A stretch of DNA of 31,931 bases. Origin: Bacillota bacterium. Lineage in GTDB: Bacteria > Bacillota > Clostridia > DSM-8532. The translations under genes were made by a program, and so were the position numbers. The notes below the pieces were generated by a model that was given only the letters and a program-made list of their open reading frames with translations, did no database searches and was not told the DNA's origin. Shown here one piece after another: positions 8,391 through 16,076 of this stretch (positions are counted from its first letter, which is position 1; each line of letters starts with the position of its first letter). The stretch lies in contig JAEWSN010000124.1 in assembly GCA_023459915.1 (NCBI GenBank), positions 1-31,931 on the forward strand, read 5' to 3'.

Positions 8391-9047
8391 ATGATCCAGC
8401 CGGACACCCATCCCGTACCCTATCAGTTCACCTCCATCAGCACCCACATCTACAATCACCTGAAGATGGAAATCCTCGACGGCAAGCTGCAACCGGGAGA
8501 TCGGCTGCTGGTCATGGACGTCGCGCGCACTTTCAGCGTCAGCCAGGCCCCGGTGCGGGAAGCTTTGGAACGGCTGAAGCAGGAGGGGCTCATTCTCTCG
8601 CGCCCCAACAAGGGATCGGTGGTTTCGGACATCACGCCGGCGCAAATCAGGGACATCTTCGTCATCCGGGCCATGCTCGAGGGTTATGCGGTGCGCGAGG
8701 CCATGCCGCATCTGACGCCGGCGGACTATGACACCTTGTCGCGCATGGTCACCGAAATGGGCAACACCGTGGCGCGCAATGACCGGCTGGGCACGTTGCA
8801 GCTCGACATGGATTTCCACGGCTTCTTTTACGGGAAATGCGGCAACCATTTCGCGCTCGCGACATGGGATCGCATGAAAATGCTGGTGATGCGCTTCATG
8901 GCCATCAGCAACCGGACCTATGACACCCATGTGCTCTCCGGCGCGCACAGCCGCCTCATCGAGGTGGTGCGAAGCGGGGACGCGGACGCGGCGGAGCAGA
9001 TGTTCGTGGCCCACATGGCCGCCTACCGCACCCTGCAGACCCCGTAG
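8391..9047 (+). CDS. GntR-family transcriptional regulator, FadR subfamily (FCD domain)
   Basis: DNA-binding repressor or activator of 218 residues. It has an N-terminal winged helix (about 12-75: ILDGKLQPGDRL, then SQAPVREALERLKQEGL, the GntR signature) and an all-helical FCD ligand domain (about 85-210). Likely metal/ligand residues of the FCD pocket are D139, H143 (DFHGFFY), H186 (GAHSRL) and H208 (VAHM). The start MIQPDTHP is chosen because AAGGAGG is correctly spaced before it; the frame is open a further 54 codons upstream but those run through the promoter and palindromes. It is divergent from lacZ. FCD regulators often sense organic or sugar acids, so a sugar-derived inducer is inferred, not shown. 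Confidence 0.9.
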   Translation: MIQPDTHPVPYQFTSISTHIYNHLKMEILDGKLQPGDRLLVMDVARTFSVSQAPVREALERLKQEGLILSRPNKGSVVSDITPAQIRDIFVIRAMLEGYAVREAMPHLTPADYDTLSRMVTEMGNTVARNDRLGTLQLDMDFHGFFYGKCGNHFALATWDRMKMLVMRFMAISNRTYDTHVLSGAHSRLIEVVRSGDADAAEQMFVAHMAAYRTLQTP

Positions 9048-9092
9048 GCACCCGGCGAACGCCTCGTGCGCCGCACCCCGTCGGCATCCCGG

Positions 9093-9155
9093 ACACCCGA
9101 CAAACAGCTCAGGACGCCCGACGGACACCTCAGGTCACCCGGCAAACATTCCAGG
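9093..9155. repeat. 21-bp degenerate tandem repeat, three units
   Basis: Three units at 9093-9113, 9114-9134 and 9135-9155, sharing CNCCCG(A/G)C...CAGG. Weaker copies may extend back to the gntR stop codon at 9047. The array fills the gap between the convergent gntR and cyclase genes. No T-run terminator is seen there. Confidence 0.7.
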
Positions 9156-9178
9156 CCCCCTGCACGAACACCCGTGCT

Positions 9179-9796
9179 TCAGTCCACTTCCGCCACGGCG
9201 CGAACCGGCGAGGAATCGGCGCGGATGGCCAGCGGAAACGCGTAAAAGCGGATGGCCGCCTTGTGCAGCAGCCGGTCGAGACCCCGCAGGTTCTCCACGA
9301 TGCACACGCCCGCGGACAACAGCCGCCGGTGCACCGGAAACGGCACATGATCCGGGGAGGGCATGTCCACCCCCACCAGCTTCACGCCTGCCGCCACCAG
9401 GCAGTCGGCCAATTCGGGGGAAAGCGCCGGATGCGACGCGTAGTAGGCTTGCGTGCCGTACTGCAACGCCCAGCCTGTGAGGAACAGCGCCACACAGCCG
9501 GGGAAAAGCCGGGTGGCATCGATGTCCGCCACCGCCACCTCCCCCAGTCCGCGCACATCGAACAACACCGCGTCGCCGCAAAACTGTTCCGGCGGGAACG
9601 CGTCGATGGTTGCGGGGCTGTCCGTCATGTGCATGGGCCCGTCCACATGGGTGCCGACATGCTGGCCATGGCAGCTGACAAAATGATTGTAGTGATCCCG
9701 CGACAGAAACTTGTCCTGTGAGATCACCACAGGATCGTCCCCCGGATAGACCGGCATGCCGCCGTGGACGGGCTGGCTCAAATCCACCCAGCTCAT
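9179..9796 (-). CDS. Cyclase-family metal hydrolase (KynB-like)
   Basis: Protein of 205 residues of the Cyclase family, whose best-known member is kynurenine formamidase (about 207 residues). The family metal-binding motif HxGTHxDxP is present as HVGTHVDGP, giving predicted Zn/Mn ligands H46, H50 and D52. The N-terminus WVDLSQPVHGGMPVYPGD is typical. It should hydrolyse an amide or lactone-like bond; the substrate cannot be read from the sequence and no tryptophan-degradation gene is nearby. Its start codon overlaps the stop of the preceding Dabb gene as ATGA, which implies translational coupling. It is the last gene of a three-gene minus-strand unit. Confidence 0.88.
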   Translation of the reverse strand: MSWVDLSQPVHGGMPVYPGDDPVVISQDKFLSRDHYNHFVSCHGQHVGTHVDGPMHMTDSPATIDAFPPEQFCGDAVLFDVRGLGEVAVADIDATRLFPGCVALFLTGWALQYGTQAYYASHPALSPELADCLVAAGVKLVGVDMPSPDHVPFPVHRRLLSAGVCIVENLRGLDRLLHKAAIRFYAFPLAIRADSSPVRAVAEVD

Positions 9797-10107
9797 GGGT
9801 GGGTCCACCAGTCCGCGACAAACACGCCATCGAGAAGGCCATTGAGGATTTCTCCGAATGCCTTGTGGGCCGGATGGGGCAGGTACGCGTCCCGCGCCGC
9901 CTCGGAGGCGAAGGTGAGCATGTAGCAGTGGGTGAAGCCCTGATGGAGCCCTTCGGGGCTGTTGTTGACCCCCCACTCGAAATCAACGATATCCGGAATC
10001 TGGTCCCGCAGCGCCGCAAACGCCCGGGTCACCCGTTCCTGATCCTCCGCCGTCACATGTGCCGCATACCGAAACAGCACCACATGTCGCAATCTGTTGT
10101 TCTCCAT
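9793..10107 (-). CDS. Dabb (stress-responsive A/B barrel) domain protein
   Basis: Small protein of 104 residues matching the Dabb/ferredoxin-like barrel family (LRHVVLFRY at the N-terminus; IPDIVDFEWGVNNSPEGLHQGFTHCYMLTF; KAFGEILNGLL). Members are dimeric and mostly of unknown function; some act as cyclases or as small-molecule-binding barrels. The ATG at 10107 is preferred since AGGAAGG lies 9 bases upstream; an ATG two codons earlier (10113) would overlap the upstream stop as ATGA and is an alternative. The gene lies between the YbaK-like gene and the cyclase-family gene, coupled to both, so the three probably serve one process. Confidence 0.85.
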   Translation of the reverse strand: MENNRLRHVVLFRYAAHVTAEDQERVTRAFAALRDQIPDIVDFEWGVNNSPEGLHQGFTHCYMLTFASEAARDAYLPHPAHKAFGEILNGLLDGVFVADWWTHP

Positions 10108-10109
10108 GA

Positions 10110-10655
10110 TCATATCCCTTCCTGCCCCATGGGCTGCAGCACGGCGCCTGAAGCGGAAGACGCATCGGCCTCCCTTTCCATGGCGCCCGTCCAATCCTTG
10201 CAAACATCCACCCAGCCCTGTGCGCCGGCCAGCAGCAGCAGCTCGTCCAGTCGCAGCTCGATGGCCGAATGGTCGTCCCCGCAGGCCGGGAACACGGTTT
10301 CGAAGCGCTTCAGGGATTCATCCAGCCACACCGGCAGTGGATGGGGCAGGCCAAACGGACACACGCCACCCACCGCGTGTCCCGTGAACGCCAGCACCTC
10401 CTCGGCGCGCAGCATGCGGGGCTTGAACCCGAACTGCGCCTTGAAGCGGGCGTTATCGGTGCGCGCGTCGCCGGCCGCGACAATCAGCATCGCCTGGTCA
10501 TCATGACGGAAGCCCAGCGTTTTGGCGATGCGGGCCGGCGCAACGCCAAGCGCGGCCGCCGCCAGTTCCACCGTCGCACTGGATGTGTCAAATATCCGGA
10601 TATCCTTGTCCCGTCCCCATTTCGCCAAATGGGCACGCGCGGTTTCCAAACTCAT
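10110..10655 (-). CDS. YbaK/EbsC-type aminoacyl-tRNA deacylase
   Basis: Protein of 181 residues with the YbaK/prolyl-tRNA-editing fold, which hydrolyses wrongly charged aminoacyl-tRNA in trans. It has the conserved lysine in RIAKTLGFRHD (the catalytic position in the family), the VGGVCPFGLPHPLPVWLDESL-like region and the nucleotide-facing DARTDNARFK segment. The start has AGGAGGAGGG upstream. The last 25 or so residues (after VDVCKDWTGA) are not part of the common fold. It is the first gene of the unit with the Dabb and cyclase-family genes. The exact tRNA specificity cannot be told from sequence alone. Confidence 0.88.
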   Translation of the reverse strand: MSLETARAHLAKWGRDKDIRIFDTSSATVELAAAALGVAPARIAKTLGFRHDDQAMLIVAAGDARTDNARFKAQFGFKPRMLRAEEVLAFTGHAVGGVCPFGLPHPLPVWLDESLKRFETVFPACGDDHSAIELRLDELLLLAGAQGWVDVCKDWTGAMEREADASSASGAVLQPMGQEGI

Positions 10656-10690
10656 CCAATCCCTCCTCCTGGTTCCGTTATTGCGGTGGC

Positions 10691-10780
10691 GCTGAAATAT
10701 CCGAAACGGTCATAACTCCGGCCGTTGAGAGAGCGTGATTCAGGATGAAATTGTTTTGGATATTCAACGGCCGGAGTAAT
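10691..10780. repeat. 90-bp dispersed repeat, copy A
   Basis: Aligns without gaps to 15383-15472 with 74 of 90 bases identical by my count. It contains the shared core GATTCAGGATGAAATTGT and, in this copy, perfect 14-bp inverted arms ACTCCGGCCGTTGA (10715-10728) and TCAACGGCCGGAGT (10764-10777). It lies in the gap between the hemolysin-III gene and the YbaK-like gene. Confidence 0.85.
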
Positions 10781-10823
10781 CGTGCCATCGGTTGCCACGT
10801 CCGGCTCGAACCGTCTGCCAACC

Positions 10824-11486
10824 CTAAAAGAAGAAGACGATGCCGACTGCGTGGCAGGCCGCACCGATGTTGACAAAAAGGTGCCATACCATGTGGTGGT
10901 AGCGGAAACGCTTCATCGCGTAAAAGATGGCCCCCACCGTGTAGCTGATGCCACCGGCCATCAGCAGCAGTTGGAGCCCCAGCCGCGCCTTTGCCAGAAA
11001 CAGCGGAAAGAACAGCACCACTGTCCAGCCCATGATGAGATAAATGGCCAACCCGGTTTTGGGCACCTTTCTGTTGAGCAGGCTCTTGTGCAGAATCCCA
11101 AACAGCACCATGGTCCACTGCACACCGAAGACAACCCACCCCTGCCAGCCCTTGAGCACGGACAACGCGATGGGGGTGTAGCTGCCGGCAATGGCCACAT
11201 AGATGAAAATGTGGTCGAGGATGTGGAAAACCCCTTTGTGCTTCGATTCCGGTTCCATGGCATGATACAGGCAGGAGCCGAGGAACATCAGAAACAGGGA
11301 GATGGAGAAGACGCTGATGGCCACCGCGTCGAAGATGGTTCCCCGGGCGTAGGCGACCACCGCCGCAACCGGGATGAAACACATGGCGGCAATCGCCATG
11401 ACGCCATGCGAGATGGCATTGGCCACCTCTTCCCCAAAGCTCATGTGGTACGTTTTCCGGTTTGCCTTGCGTTGTGCTGTTCCCAT
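10824..11486 (-). CDS. Hemolysin III family (PAQR-type) membrane protein
   Basis: Integral membrane protein of 220 residues with about seven hydrophobic segments, related to B. subtilis YqfA/YplQ and eukaryotic PAQR receptors. The family's metal-site signatures are present: SHGVMA near the first helix, FLGSCLYHA (Ser and His) in the second, LDHIFIYVAIAGSYTP (Asp) in the third, and HHMVWHLFVNIGAACH (His residues) in the last. The biochemical role of bacterial members is unsettled; membrane fluidity homeostasis and hydrolase activity have been proposed. The start MGTAQ is chosen for AGGTGG 9 bases upstream; an in-frame ATG 20 codons earlier is possible. It lies 69 bp after the araC-type gene on the same strand. 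Confidence 0.9.
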   Translation of the reverse strand: MGTAQRKANRKTYHMSFGEEVANAISHGVMAIAAMCFIPVAAVVAYARGTIFDAVAISVFSISLFLMFLGSCLYHAMEPESKHKGVFHILDHIFIYVAIAGSYTPIALSVLKGWQGWVVFGVQWTMVLFGILHKSLLNRKVPKTGLAIYLIMGWTVVLFFPLFLAKARLGLQLLLMAGGISYTVGAIFYAMKRFRYHHMVWHLFVNIGAACHAVGIVFFF

Positions 11487-11536
11487 CTGCTGCGACCACC
11501 TTTCCAGAACCTGCTGCGCCGGATCTTCCGACCAAC

Positions 11537-11545
11537 AGTATATCA
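11537..11545 (-). promoter_or_regulatory. Extended -10 promoter candidate for the hemolysin-III gene
   Basis: On the minus strand TGATATACT is an extended -10 element, about 50 bases before the chosen start and inside the gap after the araC-type gene. No clear -35 is seen. Confidence 0.4.
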
Positions 11546-11555
11546 CGCGCCGGCC

Positions 11556-12803
11556 TCAGCCCACAGGGAGCATTTCCATTTCCTCCTTGCGCCAGGCAAG
11601 CGGCGAGGCACCGGTCAGCTTTCGGAAGGTTTTGGTGAAATGGCTCACATCGTGAAAGTTCAGCGCGATGGAAATGTCCGTCACGCTGTTGTCCGTTGTC
11701 CGCAGCAGCCGCTGGGCCTCCCGGATTCGCTCCCGGAGCATCCACTGATGGGGTGTCAGGCCCGTCTCCTCCCGGAAGCGGGTGATGAGCCGGTTCTTGT
11801 TCATGCCCACCATCTGGGCCAGTTCATCGAGCTTCACATCCATGTAGAGGTTGCGGAACATATAGGCCCGGCACTGTTCCACCGCCTGGCTGTAGCCGTG
11901 GGAGGACGCCGCGCGCGCGCGTTCCGCAAGTTCCCGGTACACCGCCGTGCTCAGGGCAAACAGGCGTTCCTGCGAATGCATCTCCTCCAGTTGCTGGATG
12001 TACTGGTCGCTGAGCGTGAAGGCCTCCTCGTAATGAAGCCCGCCGGCGATGGCGGCACGGGTGGCCAGCGTGATCATGCAGATGACATTGTTCTTGACGC
12101 TGCGCAGCGGATCGCCCCGCGACAGGATGCCGGGCGATCCGTCCATGGGAAAGTCACGGATCACGTTCATCAGCCGGGTGACATCCCCCTGGCGGATGCT
12201 GTCCATGATGAGGTTCTCAATATGGGGCGAATGGTGATGGAACTGGTGGCGGCGGTTCTCGATGACCGCCCGCTCCGTGCTGTGGCGGATTTCACGCTGC
12301 AGCACCTCCACCTGTCCTTCGTTTCCCCGCTCGATGAAATCGAAAAAGTCCAGCTCCTCGCCGTGGAACTGGTACCACAGCAGCATGCCAAGCCGACAAA
12401 GGGCGCGGTACTCCATGTGCGGCACTTCACGGAAATGGCGCATCAGCGCGGGTTTGTGGCGGATGGGCCAGCCGTTCTCCTGCATGATGGCGTCCAGATA
12501 GTTCATGGAAATGTCAGACCCCAGGACAGGCCCGGCAAGCAGGCAGTCGGATCCGTCCAGGTCCAGCGGAAACGCCAGATACAGTTCTCCCAGGGCGGTC
12601 TGCACCGTCACCGGCCGGCTGCCCCATCCCGGCAGCCGCCGCGCCTGGCGCAGCAACTCCCTGACCGAGGGGCCAACGGGATTCTCCTCCGCTTCCCGCA
12701 GCCATTCCCTTGACACCTCCCCCTCCCCGTCGCACAGGCGAAAGGTGACGGAATGGATTTCGTGCAGAAGTCCCACCAGATACGCATGTTTTCGGCTCGC
12801 CAT
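11556..12803 (-). CDS. AraC-family transcriptional regulator
   Basis: Regulator of 415 residues. The last 100 or so residues are the double helix-turn-helix AraC domain (LDELAQMVGMNKNRLITRFREETGLTPHQW, then DISIALNFHDVSHFTKTFRKLTGASPLAWR). The long N-terminal part (about 1-300) is not a cupin that I recognise; it resembles the poorly named sensory region of large AraC proteins of Bacillota, and includes a His-rich stretch HQFHHHSPH. GGAGG lies 9 bases before the ATG. It is divergent from the GH3 glycosidase gene, the usual place for its target, so control of that gene by a sugar signal is inferred. Confidence 0.92.
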   Translation of the reverse strand: MASRKHAYLVGLLHEIHSVTFRLCDGEGEVSREWLREAEENPVGPSVRELLRQARRLPGWGSRPVTVQTALGELYLAFPLDLDGSDCLLAGPVLGSDISMNYLDAIMQENGWPIRHKPALMRHFREVPHMEYRALCRLGMLLWYQFHGEELDFFDFIERGNEGQVEVLQREIRHSTERAVIENRRHQFHHHSPHIENLIMDSIRQGDVTRLMNVIRDFPMDGSPGILSRGDPLRSVKNNVICMITLATRAAIAGGLHYEEAFTLSDQYIQQLEEMHSQERLFALSTAVYRELAERARAASSHGYSQAVEQCRAYMFRNLYMDVKLDELAQMVGMNKNRLITRFREETGLTPHQWMLRERIREAQRLLRTTDNSVTDISIALNFHDVSHFTKTFRKLTGASPLAWRKEEMEMLPVG

Positions 12804-12831
12804 TTGTCAGGTCCTCCAAAGAACTCGGGAT

Positions 12832-12860
12832 TTTATACTCTTTCGATGTGTTTTTTACAA
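12832..12860 (-). promoter_or_regulatory. Promoter of the araC-type gene
   Basis: On the minus strand TTGTAA (12855-12860), a 17-base spacer and TATAAA (12832-12837), about 29 bases before the ATG. Confidence 0.7.
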
Positions 12861-12891
12861 TCATCATACCGCAATCCTGCCATAAAATGAA

Positions 12892-12915
12892 GTGGGCACC
12901 CTGTGGCATCCCACA
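12892..12915. promoter_or_regulatory. Operator candidate between araC-type and GH3 genes
   Basis: Two heptamers, GGCACCC (12895) and GGCATCC (12905), are spaced 10 bp, one helical turn. The second lies inside a 14-bp palindrome TGTGGCATCCCACA (12902-12915). AraC proteins bind direct repeats, so this is the best operator candidate in the divergent region. A weak CATAAAAT -10-like element for the GH3 gene lies just upstream (12881-12888). Confidence 0.45.
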
Positions 12916-13006
12916 TCATTTCCATCATCGGCAGGGGTGTCAGCCCGAACACACCGGTCAGCGCGGCATCCCGCGTGTCCGGAAATACAGAAAAGGAGTG
13001 CATGTC

Positions 13007-15253
13007 ATGGATTTGAAAGCGCTGGTTGCGCAACTGACTTTGGAGGAGAAGGCCGGCCTGTTGTCCGGCCAGGATTTTTGGACGACCAAGGCGGTGGCGC
13101 GGACAGGCATCCCTTCGATGATGCTCACGGACGGGCCGCACGGTCTGCGCAAGCAAGTGGCGGGTTCCGATCACCTGGGCATCATGAATTCCGTTCCCGC
13201 CACCTGCTTCCCTTCGGCCGCGGGGCTGGCCTGCTCCTGGGATCCGGAGCTGGTGGGCCGCGTGGGTGAGGCGCTCGGCACGGAATGCCGGCACGAGGGG
13301 GTCTCCATCCTGCTCGGCCCCGGCGCGAACATCAAGCGGTCCCCGCTGTGCGGCCGAAATTTCGAGTACTTTTCCGAAGACCCCGTCCTGTCCGGGGACA
13401 TGGCGGCCGCGCACATCAAGGGCGTCCAACGCAAGGGAGTCGGCACCTCGCTGAAGCATTTTGCCGCCAACAACCAGGAAACCCGGCGCATGACCATCGA
13501 CGCGCGGGTGGAGGATCGCCCACTGCGTGAACTCTACCTGGCGAGCTTTGAACGCGCGGTCAAGGACGCGAAGCCCGATACCGTGATGTGCTCCTACAAC
13601 CGGGTCAACGGTGTGTACGCCTCGGAGAACCACTGGCTGCTCACCGAAATCCTTCGCGACGAGTGGGGCTTCGAGGGCTTCACCGTCTCGGACTGGGGTG
13701 CCGTCAATGACCGCGTGAAGGGCGTCGCGGCGGGGCTGGATCTGGAAATGCCCGCAAGCCGCGGTGTCACGGACGCGCAGGTGGTGGAAGCCGTTCGGAA
13801 CGGCACCCTGCCCGAAAGCCTGGTGGATCAGTCCGTGGAACGCATCCTGCGCATCCTGTTCAAAACCCGCGCCACCGGCAAGCCCGAAGGCGCACTGGAT
13901 GTGGACGCCCACCACGCGCTGGCCCGCGCGACCGCCGCCCAATGCGCGGTGCTGCTCAAGAACGAGGGGCAGACCCTTCCGCTGGCGGCAGGCAAGAAAG
14001 TGGCCGTCATCGGCGGTTTTGCCCGCAATCCGCGCTATCAGGGAGGCGGCAGCTCGCACATCAACCCCACGCGTGTGGATGACGCGGTGGAGGAATTGCG
14101 TCGCTTGTACAACGGGACGGTTGACTACTGCCAGGGCTATGCGATGGAAGCGGACGAAATCTGCGAGAACCTCGTGACCGAAGCGGTGGAAGCGGCATCG
14201 GAAGCAGATGTCGCCATTCTGTTCGTCGGGCTGCCGGACGCTTACGAGTCAGAAGGCTACGATCGCAAACACTTGCGGATGCCGGATTGCCACATCGCGC
14301 TCGTGGAAGCGGTGGCCGCCGTCTCTCCCAGGACGGTGGTGGTGCTGTCCAATGGCGCGCCGGTGGAAATGCCCTGGCTCGACAAGGTGGAAGCGCTGGT
14401 GGAGGGATATCTGGGCGGACAGGCCTGGGGCGGCGCGATGGCCGACATCCTCACCGGCAAGGTCAACCCCGGCGGCAAGCTGGCGGAAACCTTCCCGCGC
14501 AAACTCACCCACAACCCGTCCGCCCTCAATTTCCCGGGCGACAAGGAAAAGGTGGTTTATCACGAGGGGGTCTTCGTGGGCTATCGCTGGTATGACACCA
14601 TGGGCATTGACCCGTTGTTCCCATTCGGCTTCGGCCTGTCCTACACCACGTTCAAGCTCTCGGATCTGAAGCTGGACAAAGCCGAACTGACGGAGGCGGA
14701 AACGCTGGACCTGTCGGTCGTTGTCACCAACACCGGTGCCCGGGCCGGCAGCGAAACCGTTCAGGTGTATGTGGGGGATCCTGAAAGCAGCGTCAAACGG
14801 CCAGTGAAGGAATTGAAAGCCTTCGAGAAGGTCTTCCTGCAGCCGGGCGAATCCAAGACGGTCTTCTTCCGCCTGGATCGACGCGCGTTTGCCTACTGGA
14901 GCGAAAAGCTCGCGGATTGGCGCGTCGAATCGGGACGCTTTGACATCCTGGTCGGCACCAGCGCGGCGGACATCGCCTGCGAGGCGGCCGTCACCGTCAC
15001 CTCCGAGGTGGTGGAACCCGTCACGCTGAGCATGAACTCCACACTGGGAGACCTGCTGTCGCATCCGAAGGCCGGCCCCGTCGTGCGGCAGATGATGGCC
15101 GCCGCAATGGGGCCCGGCGGCCCCGCGGAAGGCATGACCATGGAAAACCCGGAGATGATGCAGGCCATGCTCAACGACATGCCGCTGCGCACGGTCGTGG
15201 GCTTCTTCGGCCCGGGCCTTGACTTGTCCGCGCTGAAGGATTTACTGGACTGA
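13007..15253 (+). CDS. Glycoside hydrolase family 3 beta-glucosidase-like enzyme
   Basis: GH3 enzyme of 748 residues that releases terminal beta-linked sugars. No signal peptide is seen, so it probably acts in the cytoplasm on imported oligosaccharides. Domain order: TIM barrel (about 10-290, with GRNFEYFSEDP and the KHFAANNQETRR segment), alpha/beta sandwich (about 300-525), fibronectin-III-like domain (about 600-680). The nucleophile is D229 in TVSDWGAVNDR. After the FnIII domain a methionine-rich helical tail of about 60 residues follows (from MNSTLGDLL), seen in some GH3 enzymes of Bacillota. The start is chosen for AAAGGAG 9 bases upstream. It is divergent from the araC-type gene. Beta-glucosidase is likeliest, but beta-xylosidase or arabinosidase activity cannot be excluded. 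Confidence 0.94.
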   Translation: MDLKALVAQLTLEEKAGLLSGQDFWTTKAVARTGIPSMMLTDGPHGLRKQVAGSDHLGIMNSVPATCFPSAAGLACSWDPELVGRVGEALGTECRHEGVSILLGPGANIKRSPLCGRNFEYFSEDPVLSGDMAAAHIKGVQRKGVGTSLKHFAANNQETRRMTIDARVEDRPLRELYLASFERAVKDAKPDTVMCSYNRVNGVYASENHWLLTEILRDEWGFEGFTVSDWGAVNDRVKGVAAGLDLEMPASRGVTDAQVVEAVRNGTLPESLVDQSVERILRILFKTRATGKPEGALDVDAHHALARATAAQCAVLLKNEGQTLPLAAGKKVAVIGGFARNPRYQGGGSSHINPTRVDDAVEELRRLYNGTVDYCQGYAMEADEICENLVTEAVEAASEADVAILFVGLPDAYESEGYDRKHLRMPDCHIALVEAVAAVSPRTVVVLSNGAPVEMPWLDKVEALVEGYLGGQAWGGAMADILTGKVNPGGKLAETFPRKLTHNPSALNFPGDKEKVVYHEGVFVGYRWYDTMGIDPLFPFGFGLSYTTFKLSDLKLDKAELTEAETLDLSVVVTNTGARAGSETVQVYVGDPESSVKRPVKELKAFEKVFLQPGESKTVFFRLDRRAFAYWSEKLADWRVESGRFDILVGTSAADIACEAAVTVTSEVVEPVTLSMNSTLGDLLSHPKAGPVVRQMMAAAMGPGGPAEGMTMENPEMMQAMLNDMPLRTVVGFFGPGLDLSALKDLLD

Positions 15254-15308
15254 AAGATTTTCCGAACTGAAAGAATTTCCGAATTGAAAGTTTTTCCGAA
15301 CTGAAACC
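15250..15308. repeat. 17-bp tandem repeat after the GH3 stop codon
   Basis: Three units CTGAAAGATTTTCCGAA, CTGAAAGAATTTCCGAA and TTGAAAGTTTTTCCGAA plus a partial fourth. The first unit contains the GH3 stop codon. Since 17 is not a multiple of three, the recurring TGA falls in all three frames. Confidence 0.85.
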
Positions 15309-15354
15309 AAAGGGATCCCCCATTCGGCCCTCTGCCGATGGGGGATCCCTTTTT
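15309..15354 (+). terminator. Strong rho-independent terminator of the GH3 gene
   Basis: Perfect 15-bp arms AAAGGGATCCCCCAT (15309-15323) and ATGGGGGATCCCTTT (15338-15352), extended by CGGC/GCCG inside, followed by a T run (15350-15354). Confidence 0.95.
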
Positions 15355-15382
15355 GTGCTTGTGATTGCGCTGTTGCGATGTC

Positions 15383-15472
15383 GCCAAAATGTCCGAAGCG
15401 GTCATCACGCCGGCCGTTGTGAAATCGCGATTCAGGATGAAATTGTCATGGGTATTCAACGTCCGGATCAAT
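15383..15472. repeat. 90-bp dispersed repeat, copy B
   Basis: Same orientation as copy A (10691-10780). The inverted arms are less perfect here (CCGGCCGTTG against CAACGTCCGG). Its right end overlaps the stop codon of the Nudix gene (15468-15470). It sits in the gap between the GH3 terminator and the convergent Nudix gene. Confidence 0.85.
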
Positions 15473-16076
15473 ACATCCGCAGCATCCGCGCATTGAGTTT
15501 GGCATAGAGCGGCTGCATGTCCGGTTCCGTGCACCAGGACGACACCTCGGCCAGCGGCACCCAGCGCACCCCGCTGTTCTCGTCCGGACGCACCTGCAAG
15601 GGTGCGGCATCATCCGCTTCAAGCAGGTACGCCGCATTCAGGTGCAGATGCGAAGGGACGTGCCTGCCGCGGCGCACATGCCGCCAAACAGGCAGCACGT
15701 CCAGGGACAGGATGTCATTGGACACCGGATGGATGGTGGTCAAGCCCGTCTCCTCCTGCGCTTCCCGGATGGCCACGGAAAGCAAATCAGCCTCCCCGTC
15801 GGCATGTCCGCCGGTCCAGGCCCAGGACTGGTACAGGTTGTGAAACACCATCAGCACAGCGGTTCGCGCCCGGTTCACAATCCAGGCGGAGCCGGTGAAG
15901 TGGGCCGCCTCGTTTTCCCGATCCAGCAGGTCCCCATGCTTGTCCATCAGGGAGAGCATCAGCCGGAGATCCGCCTGTTCCTGTCCGTCCTGTGGCCGAT
16001 ACGCCAGCAGCTCCGCGCGAAGCGCCGTCTGTGTCAATGGCGGGATGCGTTCGGCCGGGTCATCCGTCTTCGTCAT
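15468..16076 (-). CDS. Nudix hydrolase
   Basis: Protein of 202 residues that should cleave a nucleoside diphosphate linked to another moiety. The Nudix box lies at about 89-112 and reads GGHADGE...REAQEETGL; the acidic helix REAQEETG supplies the Mg2+ ligands. The first conserved Glu of the consensus is shifted by one position, as is usual in the GGHADG(E/D) subgroup. Substrate unknown. GGAGG lies 9 bases upstream, inside the end of the acetyltransferase gene, which it overlaps by 17 bp. It is the last gene of the ABC exporter operon. The stop codon lies inside a dispersed repeat. Confidence 0.9.
   Translation of the reverse strand: MTKTDDPAERIPPLTQTALRAELLAYRPQDGQEQADLRLMLSLMDKHGDLLDRENEAAHFTGSAWIVNRARTAVLMVFHNLYQSWAWTGGHADGEADLLSVAIREAQEETGLTTIHPVSNDILSLDVLPVWRHVRRGRHVPSHLHLNAAYLLEADDAAPLQVRPDENSGVRWVPLAEVSSWCTEPDMQPLYAKLNARMLRMY

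Noticed and set aside
9048..9178. CRISPR array for the 21-bp repeats
   Set aside because: Units are directly adjacent with no unique spacers, are degenerate, and no cas gene is present.
10691..10780. Integron attC site or gene-cassette array for the 90-bp repeat
   Set aside because: Only one end has a sequence near the RYYYAAC core (ATTCAAC); the other does not match GTTRRRY. The DNA between copies holds many genes in both directions, unlike a cassette, and no integrase is seen.
15309..15354. Regulatory leader or attenuator
   Set aside because: Position directly after the GH3 gene and a perfect stem followed by T's fit a plain terminator.
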